DNA of 64,000 bases from Acidimicrobiaceae bacterium (GTDB taxonomy: Bacteria; Actinomycetota; Acidimicrobiia; Acidimicrobiales; Ilumatobacteraceae): positions 17,107 through 81,106 of the forward strand of contig JADKGZ010000021.1 in NCBI GenBank assembly GCA_016722025.1, in the 5' to 3' direction. Of this stretch, positions 51,954 through 62,986 are shown in pieces. The notes beneath the pieces were generated by a model, which worked only from the letters and a program-made list of their open reading frames with translations, was not told the DNA's origin and made no database searches. Numbering within the stretch: the first letter of the stretch is position 1; the number at the start of each line of letters is the position of its first letter. A program made the translations under genes and the position numbers.

Positions 51954-53579
51954 ATGTCTCGTGTGCTCTTCACCGGCGGCCCGATCATCACCTTCGACGG
52001 CACGGTCGCCACGGCGTTGGCCGTGGACGGCGACCGGATCGTGGCCATCGGCAACGATGCGCTCGACTGGACGGCATCGTTCGACGAGGTGGTGCAGCTG
52101 AGCGGGCGCCCGCTGCTGCCCGCCTTCCGCGATGGCCACGCGCATCCGATGCACGCAGGCATGAACCGTCGGGCTCTCGACCTCACCGGCGTCGACTCGC
52201 TCGCCGAGGTGCTGGCGCGCGTGCGCGAGTGGGCGGCCGCACACCCGCACGACGCGTGGATCGTCGGCCACTGCTACGCACCCACCGTCCTGCCCGGCGG
52301 CATGGGCCTGGCCGAGTGGCTCGACACCGCCTGTGCCGATCGGCCGGTGGTGATGTACCCCACCGACTACCACGCACTGTGGGCCAACTCGGCGGCCCTG
52401 GCCGTCGGCGACCTCACCGCCAGCACGCCGGAGCCGGCACTGGGCACCATCGTGCGTCACGCCGACGGCACCCCCACCGGCATGCTGCTGGAGCACGGCG
52501 CGATGGGCCTGGTGGAACGGCACCTGCCGGCTACCGACGCTGCCACCTACGCCGCCGGCCTCGACGAGGCCATGCGTTGCCTGAGCAGCGAGGGCATCGT
52601 GTGGGCGCAGGACGCGTCGCTGTCGCTCGCCGAGCTGGCGGTGTACACCGATGGTGCACGCCGCGGCGTGGCGACCTGCCGCATCAACGGTGCACTGCGC
52701 GCCGACCCCGGGCACTGGGTGCAGCAACGGCCCGGCTTCAACGCGGCACGCAACGAGCTGGCGGGCGACACGGCAACGGCGGCATGGGTTCGGGCCGACA
52801 CGATCAAGTTCTTCGCCGACGGCGTGATCGAGGCCGGCACCGGCTACCTGCTCGAGCCGTACGAAGACGCGGCGCACACCTGCGGCCTGCCCAACTGGTC
52901 GGCCGACGGCTTGAAGGAAGCGGTGCGCGCGTTCGACGCCGACGGCTTCCAGATCCACATCCACGCCATCGGTGATGCCGGCGTGCGCATGGCGCTCGAC
53001 GCCATCGAGCACGCTGCCGCACGCAACGGCAGGCGCGACCGGCGCCCGGTGATCGCGCACACCCAACTGGTGCACCCGGCAGACCACCAGCGGTTCGCGG
53101 CGTTGGGGGTGGTGGCCAACTTCGAGCCGCTGTGGGCGTGCCTCGACGACTCGCAGGTCGACCTCACCTTCCCACGCCTCGGCCCCACCCGCAGTGCGCT
53201 GCAGTACCAGATCGGCACGCTTGCTCGCAGCGGCGCACGCGTGAGCTTCGGCTCGGACTGGCCGGTGTCGTCGCACCGCCCGCTCGACGGGTTGGCGGTG
53301 GCAGTCACCCGCCGCAACGCGCGGGGCCAACCGATCGACGGGTGGCTGCCCGACGAGCGGCTGCCGATCCTGCAAGCCATCCACGCCTACACCGCGGGTA
53401 CCGCGTACCAGGCGTTCGACGACGACGCCGATGCGCTGCGAGTGGGCGCGCGGGCGGATCTGGTGGTGCTGGATCGCGACATCACCACCATCGCCGGCGA
53501 TGAGGTGCCCGGCGCGTCGGTGGACGAGACCTGGGTGAACGGCGTCCGCGTGCACCACCGCGAGACGGCCGGTCGCTGA
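51954..53579 (+). CDS. YtcJ-like metal-dependent amidohydrolase
   Basis: The protein has 541 residues. The N-terminal metal site is DGHAHP (His62, His64), later His residues occur in IHIHAIGDAGVRMAL and IAHTQLVHP, and the last Asp in SFGSDWPVSSHRP. It belongs to the amidohydrolase 3 group of mostly unknown substrate. It starts 44 bases from the divergent SDR gene. Confidence 0.9.
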   Translation: MSRVLFTGGPIITFDGTVATALAVDGDRIVAIGNDALDWTASFDEVVQLSGRPLLPAFRDGHAHPMHAGMNRRALDLTGVDSLAEVLARVREWAAAHPHDAWIVGHCYAPTVLPGGMGLAEWLDTACADRPVVMYPTDYHALWANSAALAVGDLTASTPEPALGTIVRHADGTPTGMLLEHGAMGLVERHLPATDAATYAAGLDEAMRCLSSEGIVWAQDASLSLAELAVYTDGARRGVATCRINGALRADPGHWVQQRPGFNAARNELAGDTATAAWVRADTIKFFADGVIEAGTGYLLEPYEDAAHTCGLPNWSADGLKEAVRAFDADGFQIHIHAIGDAGVRMALDAIEHAAARNGRRDRRPVIAHTQLVHPADHQRFAALGVVANFEPLWACLDDSQVDLTFPRLGPTRSALQYQIGTLARSGARVSFGSDWPVSSHRPLDGLAVAVTRRNARGQPIDGWLPDERLPILQAIHAYTAGTAYQAFDDDADALRVGARADLVVLDRDITTIAGDEVPGASVDETWVNGVRVHHRETAGR

Positions 53580-53591
53580 CGAGATCGTCAG
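53576..53591. terminator. Palindrome between convergent genes
   Basis: CTGACGAGATCGTCAG overlaps the end of the amidohydrolase gene and precedes the end of the CoA ligase gene. The two-base loop is too tight for a standard hairpin, so the role is uncertain. Confidence 0.3.
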
Positions 53592-53604
53592 TCGCGACGC
53601 TCGA

Positions 53605-55233
53605 TCACGCGGGGTCGCCCTCGCGGAGGCGGAAACGTTGCACCTTGCCGGTGGCGGTCTTGGGCAGCTCGTCGATGAACACGATCGAACGGGGGTACTT
53701 GAACGGGGCGATGGTGCCTTTCACGTGCTCCTGCAGGCGCAGCACCTCCTCGCCAGACGGCTCCACCCCGGGCCGCAGCACCACGTGCGCCTGCACGATC
53801 TGACCGCGGGCCTCGTCGGCGACACCGATCACCGCGCACTCGGCCACATCCGGGTGCGCCAGCAGTGCGGCCTCCACCTCCGGCCCGGCGATGTTGTAGC
53901 CCGACGAGATGATCATGTCGTCGGATCGAGCTGCGAAGTGGAAGTAGCCCTCGTCGTCCTGCAGGAACGAGTCGCCGGTGAGGTTCCACCCGTCGCGCAC
54001 GTACACACGTTGCCGCCGATCCGCGAGGTACCGGCACCCGGTAGGCCCGCGCACAGCCAGGAAGCCGACGGTGCCACGCGGCACCTCGCGCATGTCGTCG
54101 TCGACCACCTTCGCCTCGTAGCCGGCCACCGGCTTGCCGGTGCATGCCGCCTTGGAGTCGCCGAAGCGGTTGGTGATGAAGATGTGCAACATCTCGGTGG
54201 CACCGATGCCATCGAGCATCGGCTTCCCGGTCTTCGCCATCCACGCGTCGTAGACAGGGGCGGGCAGCGTCTCACCCGCCGACACGGCCGCCCGCAACGA
54301 CGACAGGTCGGCGCCTTCGTCCATCGCGGCGAGCATCGCGCGGTACGCCGTGGGCGCGGTGAAGCACACCGTGGCGCGGTAGGTCTCGATGATCTCGATC
54401 AGGTTGGGCGGTGACGCGTTCTCCAGCAACGTGGCAGCGGCGCCGAACCGCAACGGGAACACGGCCAGCCCACCCAACCCGAACGTGAACGCCAGCGGCG
54501 GCGAGCCCACGAACACGTCGTCGGGGGTGACCGCGAGCACCTCCTTCGCGTAGCCATCGGCGATGATCAGCAGGTCGCGGTGGAAGTGCATCGTCGCCTT
54601 CGCCTCACCGGTGGTGCCGGAGGTGAAGCCGAGCAGCGCCACGTCGTCGCGACCGGTGGCGACGGCGGCGTACTGCACCGGCTTGTTGAGGCCCAGGCGG
54701 TCGAGCTCGGCGTCGTGGTTGGCAGTGCCGTCGAAGCCGACTACCTTCTTCAGGAAGCGACTCTCCTTGGCGCACGCCACCATCTCGTCCATCAGCCGCG
54801 TGTCGCACAGCGCAAGCGTGATCTCCGCCTTGTCGACGATCTTGCCCAGCTCGCCGGCCCGCAGCATCGGCATCGTGTTCACCACCACCGCTCCAGCCTT
54901 GGTGGCCGCCAGCCAGCAGGCCACCATCGCCGGGTTGTTGGCCGAACGAATCAGCACGCGGTTGCCGGGCACCACGCCGTAGTCCTCGGTGAGCACGTGC
55001 GCCAGCCGATTGGTCCAGTCGGTGAGCTCCTTGTACGTGCGCCGGCGGCCGTTGCCGATGAGCGCAGTGTGGTCGCCGAAGCCCTTCGCCACCATCGCGT
55101 CGGTCAGCTCCACCGCGGCGTTGAGGTGTTCGGGATAGTCGAAGCCGGCGAGCAGCAGCTGCGGCCACTGGTCGACCGGCGGCAGGTTGTCGCGACTGAA
55201 CGTGTCGACGTGTGCGCTCGGCCCCAGCGTCAT
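53605..55233 (-). CDS. 2-Aminobenzoate-CoA (benzoate-CoA type) ligase
   Basis: The protein has 542 residues. The AMP-binding motif is TSGTTGEAKAT, followed by ATEMLH, YFHFAARSDDMIISSGYNIAGPEVE and the final PKTATGKVQR with the catalytic Lys. It activates an aromatic acid to its CoA thioester. Its place as the last gene of an operon with a 2-aminobenzoyl-CoA monooxygenase/reductase-type fusion makes 2-aminobenzoate the best substrate guess; benzoate or salicylate are alternatives. ATG overlaps the RidA gene stop. Confidence 0.88.
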   Translation of the reverse strand: MTLGPSAHVDTFSRDNLPPVDQWPQLLLAGFDYPEHLNAAVELTDAMVAKGFGDHTALIGNGRRRTYKELTDWTNRLAHVLTEDYGVVPGNRVLIRSANNPAMVACWLAATKAGAVVVNTMPMLRAGELGKIVDKAEITLALCDTRLMDEMVACAKESRFLKKVVGFDGTANHDAELDRLGLNKPVQYAAVATGRDDVALLGFTSGTTGEAKATMHFHRDLLIIADGYAKEVLAVTPDDVFVGSPPLAFTFGLGGLAVFPLRFGAAATLLENASPPNLIEIIETYRATVCFTAPTAYRAMLAAMDEGADLSSLRAAVSAGETLPAPVYDAWMAKTGKPMLDGIGATEMLHIFITNRFGDSKAACTGKPVAGYEAKVVDDDMREVPRGTVGFLAVRGPTGCRYLADRRQRVYVRDGWNLTGDSFLQDDEGYFHFAARSDDMIISSGYNIAGPEVEAALLAHPDVAECAVIGVADEARGQIVQAHVVLRPGVEPSGEEVLRLQEHVKGTIAPFKYPRSIVFIDELPKTATGKVQRFRLREGDPA

Positions 55234-55640
55234 TCCGGCACCACCGCGGTCGCCTCGATCTCCACCTTCGCGCGGCGCTCCACCAGCGCCACCACCTGCA
55301 CCAGCGCCATCGCCGGGAAGTGGCTGCCCAGCGCCGCGCGGTAGACCGGGCCCAGCTCCTTCAGCCGACCGACGTACTCGTCGCGATCGGTGACGTACCA
55401 GGTGAGCCGCACCAGGTGTTCGGGCCGCGCGCCGGCCTCGGCCAGCACCTCCACGATGTTGCGCAGGGTCTGCCCGACCTGCTCGATGAAGTCGTCGGTC
55501 TCGAACTCCTGCTGGCCGTTCCACCCGATCATGCCGCCCAGGAACAGCATCCTGCCGGAGGCGGCCACCCCGTTGGCGTAGCCACGCGCCGGCTTCCACG
55601 ATGCAGGGTTCAGGAACTGGTGGGGCGATGGGTCGCTCAT
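55230..55640 (-). CDS. RidA-family enamine/imine deaminase
   Basis: The protein has 136 residues with the RidA/YjgF pattern: GVAASGRMLFLGGMIGWNG, a Thr-Leu-Arg-Asn-Ile-Val helix, and a C-terminal VQVVALVERRAKVEIEATA with the Arg-x-Ala-Lys-Val-Glu-Ile-Glu core. RidA proteins hydrolyse reactive imines and enamines. In this operon it may release ammonia from the amino-oxo-cyclohexene intermediate of 2-aminobenzoyl-CoA breakdown, which is inference. Confidence 0.88.
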   Translation of the reverse strand: MSDPSPHQFLNPASWKPARGYANGVAASGRMLFLGGMIGWNGQQEFETDDFIEQVGQTLRNIVEVLAEAGARPEHLVRLTWYVTDRDEYVGRLKELGPVYRAALGSHFPAMALVQVVALVERRAKVEIEATAVVPE

Positions 55641-55651
55641 GTCGTTCTCCT

Positions 55652-56464
55652 TCAGTCGCCTTCGAACACCGGCTTGGCGTGGTTGACGAACGCGCGGTAG
55701 GCGCGCTCGAAGTCGGCGGTCTGCATGCAGATGGCCTGGGCTTGTGCCTCGGCCTCGATGGCCTGCTCGAGCCCCATGTTCCACTCCTGGTTCAGCTGCG
55801 TCTTGGTGATGCCGTGGGCGAAGGTGGGCCCTGCTGCCAGCCGTTGCGCCAGCGCCATCGCCTGCGGCTCCAGCTGGTCGGCAGCGTGCAGTGCGTTGTA
55901 GAAGCCCCACCGCTCGCCTTCGGCGGCGCTCATCGAGCGACCGGTGTAGAGCAGCTCGGCAGCGCGGCCCTGCCCGATGATGCGCGGCAGCATCGCGCAC
56001 GCACCCATGTCGCAACCGGCCAGGCCCACGCGGGTGAACAGGAAGGCGGTGCTGGCCTCGGGCGTGGCCAGGCGCAGGTCGGCGGCCATGGCGATGATGG
56101 CGCCGGCGCCGACGCACACACCATCGACCGCGGCGATGATCGGCTTGCCGCACCCGATCATCGCCTTCACCATGTCGCCCGTCATGCGAGTGAACGCGAG
56201 CAGCTGCTTCATGTCCATGTTCACCAACGGGCCGATGATCTCGTGCACGTCGCCGCCGGAGCAGAAGTTGCCACCGTTGGGAGCGAACACCACCACCTGC
56301 ACGTCGTCGGCGTAGGCGAGCGCACGAAACATGTCGCGCAGCTCGGCATAGCTCTCGAAGGTCAACGGGTTCTTGCGCTCCGGCCGGTCGAGCCGCACGG
56401 TCGCGATGCCGTCGTGCACGGTCCAGAGGAAGTGCTGCGGCTCGAGCTCAGCCATCGATGTCAT
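55652..56464 (-). CDS. Enoyl-CoA hydratase/isomerase-family protein
   Basis: The protein has 270 residues. Crotonase blocks NGGNFCSGGDVHEI (oxyanion hole) and GVCVGAGAIIAMAADLRLAT are present; the second acidic residue region reads GLAGCDMGACAMLPR. It probably hydrates or opens a ring in CoA-bound intermediates of the pathway. ATG 56464 and 56455 are possible; both lie within the 3' end of the MarR gene, so expression is coupled. Confidence 0.9.
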   Translation of the reverse strand: MTSMAELEPQHFLWTVHDGIATVRLDRPERKNPLTFESYAELRDMFRALAYADDVQVVVFAPNGGNFCSGGDVHEIIGPLVNMDMKQLLAFTRMTGDMVKAMIGCGKPIIAAVDGVCVGAGAIIAMAADLRLATPEASTAFLFTRVGLAGCDMGACAMLPRIIGQGRAAELLYTGRSMSAAEGERWGFYNALHAADQLEPQAMALAQRLAAGPTFAHGITKTQLNQEWNMGLEQAIEAEAQAQAICMQTADFERAYRAFVNHAKPVFEGD

Positions 56465-56963
56465 GCGCCGTCGTCCTTGTCGTTGATGCGGGTGTCGTTG
56501 ATGCGGGTGCCGTTGATGCGGGTTTCGTTGGTGCGGGTGTCATTCGTTGCAGCAGGCCGTCGAGCAGATCGAGGTCGGCGGCCGACACTTTGGCGAACAG
56601 CTCGTTCACGCGCGCCTCGTGGTCCGTCGCTTGCTGTTCGAAGTGACGGCGGCCGGCGGCCGTGAAGGCCACGTGCACGATGCGCCGGTCGCTCACCGAG
56701 GGCGTGCGCACCACCATGCCGTCCTTCTCCAGCCGGCCGACGACGGTGGTGGTGTTGCCGTTGGAGACCAGCAGCTGGTGCGACAGCTCGCTCATCGTGA
56801 GCGCCTCGCCGGCCCGGTGCAGCGCCGCCATCACATCGAACCGGGGCAGCGTTGACTGGTGCGCGACGCGCAGGAACTCGCGCAGGTCGCCTTCGGCCAG
56901 GCGAGTGACGCGCAGCAGGCGGATCCACAGCTTCAGCCGGCGCTTGGAGAGCGGCTCGGTCAC
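56448..56963 (-). CDS. MarR-family regulator inside the aromatic-CoA operon
   Basis: The protein has 171 residues. The winged helix is LTMSELSHQLLVSNGNTTTVVGRLEKDGMVVRTPSVSDRR. The last 25-30 residues are a Pro-Ala-Ser-Thr tail encoded by four 15-bp repeats. MarR proteins of this kind often respond to aromatic CoA thioesters. It starts inside the end of the upstream SDR gene and is likely to control the whole operon. Confidence 0.9.
   Translation of the reverse strand: MTEPLSKRRLKLWIRLLRVTRLAEGDLREFLRVAHQSTLPRFDVMAALHRAGEALTMSELSHQLLVSNGNTTTVVGRLEKDGMVVRTPSVSDRRIVHVAFTAAGRRHFEQQATDHEARVNELFAKVSAADLDLLDGLLQRMTPAPTKPASTAPASTTPASTTRTTAHDIDG
56481..56540. repeat. Four tandem 15-bp repeats in the MarR gene end
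   Basis: Units of CGTTGATGCGGGTGT with small changes at 56481, 56496, 56511 and 56526 encode the Pro-Ala-Ser-Thr tail; being a multiple of three, changes in copy number keep the frame. Confidence 0.75.
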
Positions 56964-57702
56964 AGCTCACCGCCGTCGATCGCGATCGCCTGCCCGTTGA
57001 CTGCGGCTGACCCCGGGCCGCACAACCACAACGCAGCCGCAGTGACCTCGGCCGGTTGCACGAGGCGCCCCTGTGGGTTGGCGCGGGTGAGCGCCCGCAG
57101 CGCTTCGTCGTGGCTGCGACCGGTGGTGGCCATGATGTTGGCGATGGTGCGCTCGGTCAGCTCGGTGTCGACGTAGCCCGGACACAGTGCATTGGCCGTG
57201 ATGCCGGAACCGGCAACCTCCTGCGCAACCGCACGAGTGAGCCCCACCGCACCGTGCTTGGCGGCGGTGTAGGCCGACACGTAGGCGTAGCCCCTGAGCC
57301 CGGCGGTGGAGGCCACGGTGATCAACCGGCCCCAGCCGCGCCCTTCCAGCTGCCGCACGCCCTCGCGCAGGGTGAGGAACACACCGGTGAGGTTCACCGC
57401 CATCATCTGCTGCCACACATCGATCGAGGTACGAGTGATCGGCGCGCTCTCGGCAGCACCCGCGTTGGCGATGACGATGTCGACCGGGCCGGCCGCCGCG
57501 AACAGCTGCACGACATCGCTCTCCACCGAGACGTCGGCCTCGATCGCGCGCATCCTCGGCTCACCTGCAACCACGGCATCCAACGCCTCGCGGCGACGGC
57601 CGGCCACGACCACTTCCGCACCGGCAGCGGCGAACGCCAGTGCCATGTCGGCGCCCACCCCGCTGCCACCACCGGTGATGAGCACTCGATGCCCGGCCAG
57701 CA

Positions 57703-57703
<1 letters not shown>
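56960..57703 (-). CDS. Short-chain dehydrogenase of the aromatic-CoA operon
   Basis: The protein has 247 residues. Cofactor motif GGGSGVG (11-17), NAG block in VIANAGAAESAP, catalytic Ser in VASTAGLRG and YTAAKHG, and a C-terminal NGQAIAIDGGEL. Likely a 3-hydroxyacyl-CoA or ring-alcohol dehydrogenase step. ATG 57703 overlaps the stop of the upstream gene (TGATG). Confidence 0.9.
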
Positions 57704-59988
<2,285 letters not shown>

Positions 59989-60047
59989 CGCACAGCCCCC
60001 ATCAGCTCGTCACGTTCCCCTGAGCAAGTGTGCATCAGCCGGCGCAA

Positions 60048-60065
60048 TATTTCAAGCTCAAAATA
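60048..60065. promoter_or_regulatory. AT-rich imperfect palindrome, candidate MarR operator
   Basis: TATTTCAAGCTCAAAATA lies 60-77 bases upstream of the monooxygenase/reductase ATG. The arms TATTT and AAATA are paired across an imperfect centre. It is the only AT-rich stretch in the surrounding 178-base gap. Confidence 0.45.
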
Positions 60066-60166
60066 GTTGGCGTGTTGACGTTCTCGTTCTCGGTTCCCTG
60101 TTCCCGGGAACTCCTCGCACCCGACGTGCATCGGACGACACGAGCACCATCGAGACGAGGAATCGA

Positions 60167-60745
60167 ATGAACAGCGCAGCCCACCCCCGCACCGCCCACT
60201 CACCGGCACTCGCGATCCTCCGGATCGTGGGTCTGCTGGCCATCGCCGGCATCGGTGTGGTGCTCTTCCTCGCCACTCGCGACACCGACGAGGTCACCGA
60301 TCAGGGAGGCGGCTGGCTGGGCCCGCTGCACGGCGAACCCGGCGTGGTCTACGAGCTGCATGACGCTGCCGTGGCCGACGACGACGACCGCAGCTACACC
60401 CTCACCGTGTGGCGGGGCACGGCCAGGCTGGTCGTGCGCTCGGGAGACGACGTGCAGGACATCGGCAGGCCCATCGACGACGACCTGTGGCAGCGAACGC
60501 TGGCCCAGGCGATGGACTTCGCCGGCGCCGAGAGCGTGCGCAGCGACGACTGCTCGGTGGGCATCTCCGAGGAACTGACCGTTCTGGACGGCGACAAGGC
60601 CGAGCTGGTGCACGTGTTCGTCGACAACTGCGGCGTCGCCGAAGGCCCCCGCATCCAGGACGCGGTGAGCGACGTGCTGGCGCAGTTCGATCTCGCCACG
60701 CTGCTGCCCATGCACGACTCGGCGGCCGACGTCACTTCACCGTGA
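60167..60745 (+). CDS. Single-span membrane-anchored protein of unknown function
   Basis: The protein has 192 residues. One membrane helix (about 19-36, IVGLLAIAGIGVVLFLA) is followed by an acidic extracytoplasmic domain with two cysteines (DDCSVGIS and DNCGVAEG). No family is recognised. Start ATG 60167 is preceded by GAGACGAGG. Its end overlaps the convergent kinase gene by 14 bases. Confidence 0.75.
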   Translation: MNSAAHPRTAHSPALAILRIVGLLAIAGIGVVLFLATRDTDEVTDQGGGWLGPLHGEPGVVYELHDAAVADDDDRSYTLTVWRGTARLVVRSGDDVQDIGRPIDDDLWQRTLAQAMDFAGAESVRSDDCSVGISEELTVLDGDKAELVHVFVDNCGVAEGPRIQDAVSDVLAQFDLATLLPMHDSAADVTSP

Positions 60746-62300
60746 ACACCAGCGTCTGTGTGGCAGTGGTGCCGTTGGCGTCGACGGCCGTGAGCGTGAG
60801 ATCGAAGGTGCCTGGCACGTTCCAGGTGCCGGCGAAGTAGTTGCCGGGCGACCAGGTGGCAGGGTTCGGTTGCACCGGGCCGGTGAGCGACCACGTGCCG
60901 CTCACCGCGCCGGGAGCATCGACGGCCCAGACCGCCTGCACCCCCAGCGCCAGCTCGGTCGGCCCGGTGAGCGTGACCGTGAACGGCTGGCCGGCGACAG
61001 GAGTGGTGGGCCCGACCGTGGTGCGGGCGGAGCCCGCGACGGAGGTGGCCGGCCCACCGGACGGCGCCGTCGTGGAAGGAGAGGTGGTGGTCGCGGCAGT
61101 GGTGGAGGTGAGTTCGGAGGTGGAGGACACCGCCGACGCAGACGTGGATGAGGCGGTGGCGCCGACACGAGCATCGTCGCCGCTGGTGGCGATGGCCAAG
61201 CCGACACCGCCGATGGCCACCACGGCCGCGGCGCCGATGATCGCCCAGCGACGGGTACCACCCGAGCGACCATCAGTACGTTGCGCTCCAGCCCTCACCG
61301 GCTGCACCGCCACTGCGGGCGGGCCCAGCCCGGCCTCCACCTGCGCCAACCAGTGCTCGATGGTCTGCGGCCGGCCATCCGGGTTGGTGTCGAGCCCGCG
61401 CAGCAGCGCCGCTCGTAGCGCCGCAGGAATGCTGGGCGACAGCGGCCGGCCCGCCTCCAGCTTGCCGTTGGAGACACGGCGTACAGGGTCGGGGGCCTCA
61501 CCCGAGGCCAGTTGCGCCAGCAGCGCGCTGGCTGCATAGATGTCGGTGCGCATGTCGATCTTGGCACCGGGCAACGTCTGCTCGGGCGCCATGTACCCCG
61601 CAGTGCCGACACCCACCGTGATGCCCGAGTCGAACGAGAGATCCTTGGCCAGCCCCAGGTCGCCCAGCATCAGCCGCTCGCCGGGGCGCACGATGGCCGA
61701 CGAGGCAGCCTCGCCCGGCACCGGCGCGACCAGGCCGCCTGGCCCGGCCCGCGTGATGAGCAGGTTCGACGGCTTGATGTCGCGGTGCGCGATGCGACGC
61801 TCGTGCAGCACGCTCAAGGCCGCAGCCAGCGAGCGAGCCGCCACCCGCAGGTCTTCCACCGTCGGGCGCACCTGGCGCTGCGCCATCTCGGCCGACCGCT
61901 GCTCGAGCGTGCCCTCCGTGGCGAAGTCCATCACCAGGTACGGCCTGCCGTCGTCGGTCTCGGCGATGTCGCGGATCTGCACCACGTGCGGGTCGTTCAA
62001 CGAGCGCAGCAGACGCGCCTCCTGCACGAACCGGCCGCGCACCTCGGGCTCCCACGACCATCGATCGGAGAGCAGCTTCACCGCCACCGGTACCGCCAGC
62101 CGCTCGTCGTGGGCCAGGTACACAGTGGCGAAGTTGCCGGCGCCCAATCGTCGCTGCACCACGTATCGGCCACCTCCGAACGACCGCGGCTCGCCGGGCG
62201 CCAACGGCACCTGCCATGCCCCGGTTGCGTCGCCTGGTGGGTCGCCTCGTGGGTCGCCGGATGGGTCGCCGGATGGGATGCCGGGTGGGTCGTACGTCAC
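60732..62300 (-). CDS. Transmembrane Ser/Thr protein kinase (PknB-type)
   Basis: The protein has 522 residues with GTG start. A low-complexity N-terminus of Gly-Asp-Pro repeats precedes the kinase domain: GAGNFA (glycine loop), Lys75, HRDIKPSN (Asp174), DLG (214-216) in place of DFG, and APE. One membrane helix (about 346-368) and a Ser/Thr-rich linker lead to an external Ig/PKD-like beta domain ending in TLVFTVK. The GTG overlaps the stop of the sigma-factor gene (GTGA), so kinase and sigma factor are probably functionally linked. Confidence 0.92.
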   Translation of the reverse strand: MTYDPPGIPSGDPSGDPRGDPPGDATGAWQVPLAPGEPRSFGGGRYVVQRRLGAGNFATVYLAHDERLAVPVAVKLLSDRWSWEPEVRGRFVQEARLLRSLNDPHVVQIRDIAETDDGRPYLVMDFATEGTLEQRSAEMAQRQVRPTVEDLRVAARSLAAALSVLHERRIAHRDIKPSNLLITRAGPGGLVAPVPGEAASSAIVRPGERLMLGDLGLAKDLSFDSGITVGVGTAGYMAPEQTLPGAKIDMRTDIYAASALLAQLASGEAPDPVRRVSNGKLEAGRPLSPSIPAALRAALLRGLDTNPDGRPQTIEHWLAQVEAGLGPPAVAVQPVRAGAQRTDGRSGGTRRWAIIGAAAVVAIGGVGLAIATSGDDARVGATASSTSASAVSSTSELTSTTAATTTSPSTTAPSGGPATSVAGSARTTVGPTTPVAGQPFTVTLTGPTELALGVQAVWAVDAPGAVSGTWSLTGPVQPNPATWSPGNYFAGTWNVPGTFDLTLTAVDANGTTATQTLVFTVK

Positions 62301-62935
62301 GCGAGCGAGCCGCCGCTACGGAACTGCTCCTGCACACGGTCGGCGATGTACTGCCGCCCACGGCTGATCCGCGTGCGCACGGTGTTGAGCGGCACGCCCA
62401 GCGCCTCGGCGATGGCCGCGTAGTCCATGCCGTCGACATCGCACATCATGACCGGCTCGCGGAACTTCGGCGCCAGCTCGTCGAGCGCCTGACGGATCAT
62501 CGCTCGGCTGGCCACGATGGAGCTCATGTGCCGCACCTGTTCGGTGAGCGCGCTGAGATCCTCTCCCTCGGGCCGAGTGACTCGCTTGTTGCGCCGCAAC
62601 ACCTGCAACGCCTCACGCTCCGCCACGCGGTACAGCCAGGTGGTGAACCGCGATCGCCGCTCGAACGTGGTGATGGCGCGCGACACCGCCATCAGCGTGT
62701 TCTGCATCGCGTCTTCCACGTCGCCTTCGTCGATGAGCATCTTGCGCACCGCCGCCGCCGCCAACCGGTGCCGGTCGATGAGCTGCAGCAGGAAGTCGAG
62801 TGCGTCGCGATCACCCCCGGCCGCGGCATCCACCAGGTCGGCGAGTGCATCGTCGATGGCCGGGAAGTCGTTGCGCGAACGTGCCGTCGCGACGGCCGCG
62901 TCGAGGCGGCTCCTCGTTCCGGCGTCGAGTGCCAT
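62297..62935 (-). CDS. ECF-type RNA polymerase sigma factor
   Basis: The protein has 212 residues. Region 2 is VEDAMQNTLMAVSRAITTFERRSRFTTWLYRVAEREAL; region 4 is DELAPKFREPVMMCDVDGMDYAAIAEALGVPLNTVRTRISRGRQ. The N-terminal 50 residues are an extra helical segment. No anti-sigma factor is adjacent; instead the next gene is a membrane Ser/Thr kinase, a pairing seen where phosphorylation controls the sigma factor. ATG 62935 is 51 bases from the divergent Hsp70-like gene. Confidence 0.92.
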   Translation of the reverse strand: MALDAGTRSRLDAAVATARSRNDFPAIDDALADLVDAAAGGDRDALDFLLQLIDRHRLAAAAVRKMLIDEGDVEDAMQNTLMAVSRAITTFERRSRFTTWLYRVAEREALQVLRRNKRVTRPEGEDLSALTEQVRHMSSIVASRAMIRQALDELAPKFREPVMMCDVDGMDYAAIAEALGVPLNTVRTRISRGRQYIADRVQEQFRSGGSLA

Positions 62936-62986
62936 CGCAGCGTAAGCTACTCGGTTGCGGCCCACGGGCGGAGTAGAGGAGGACGG

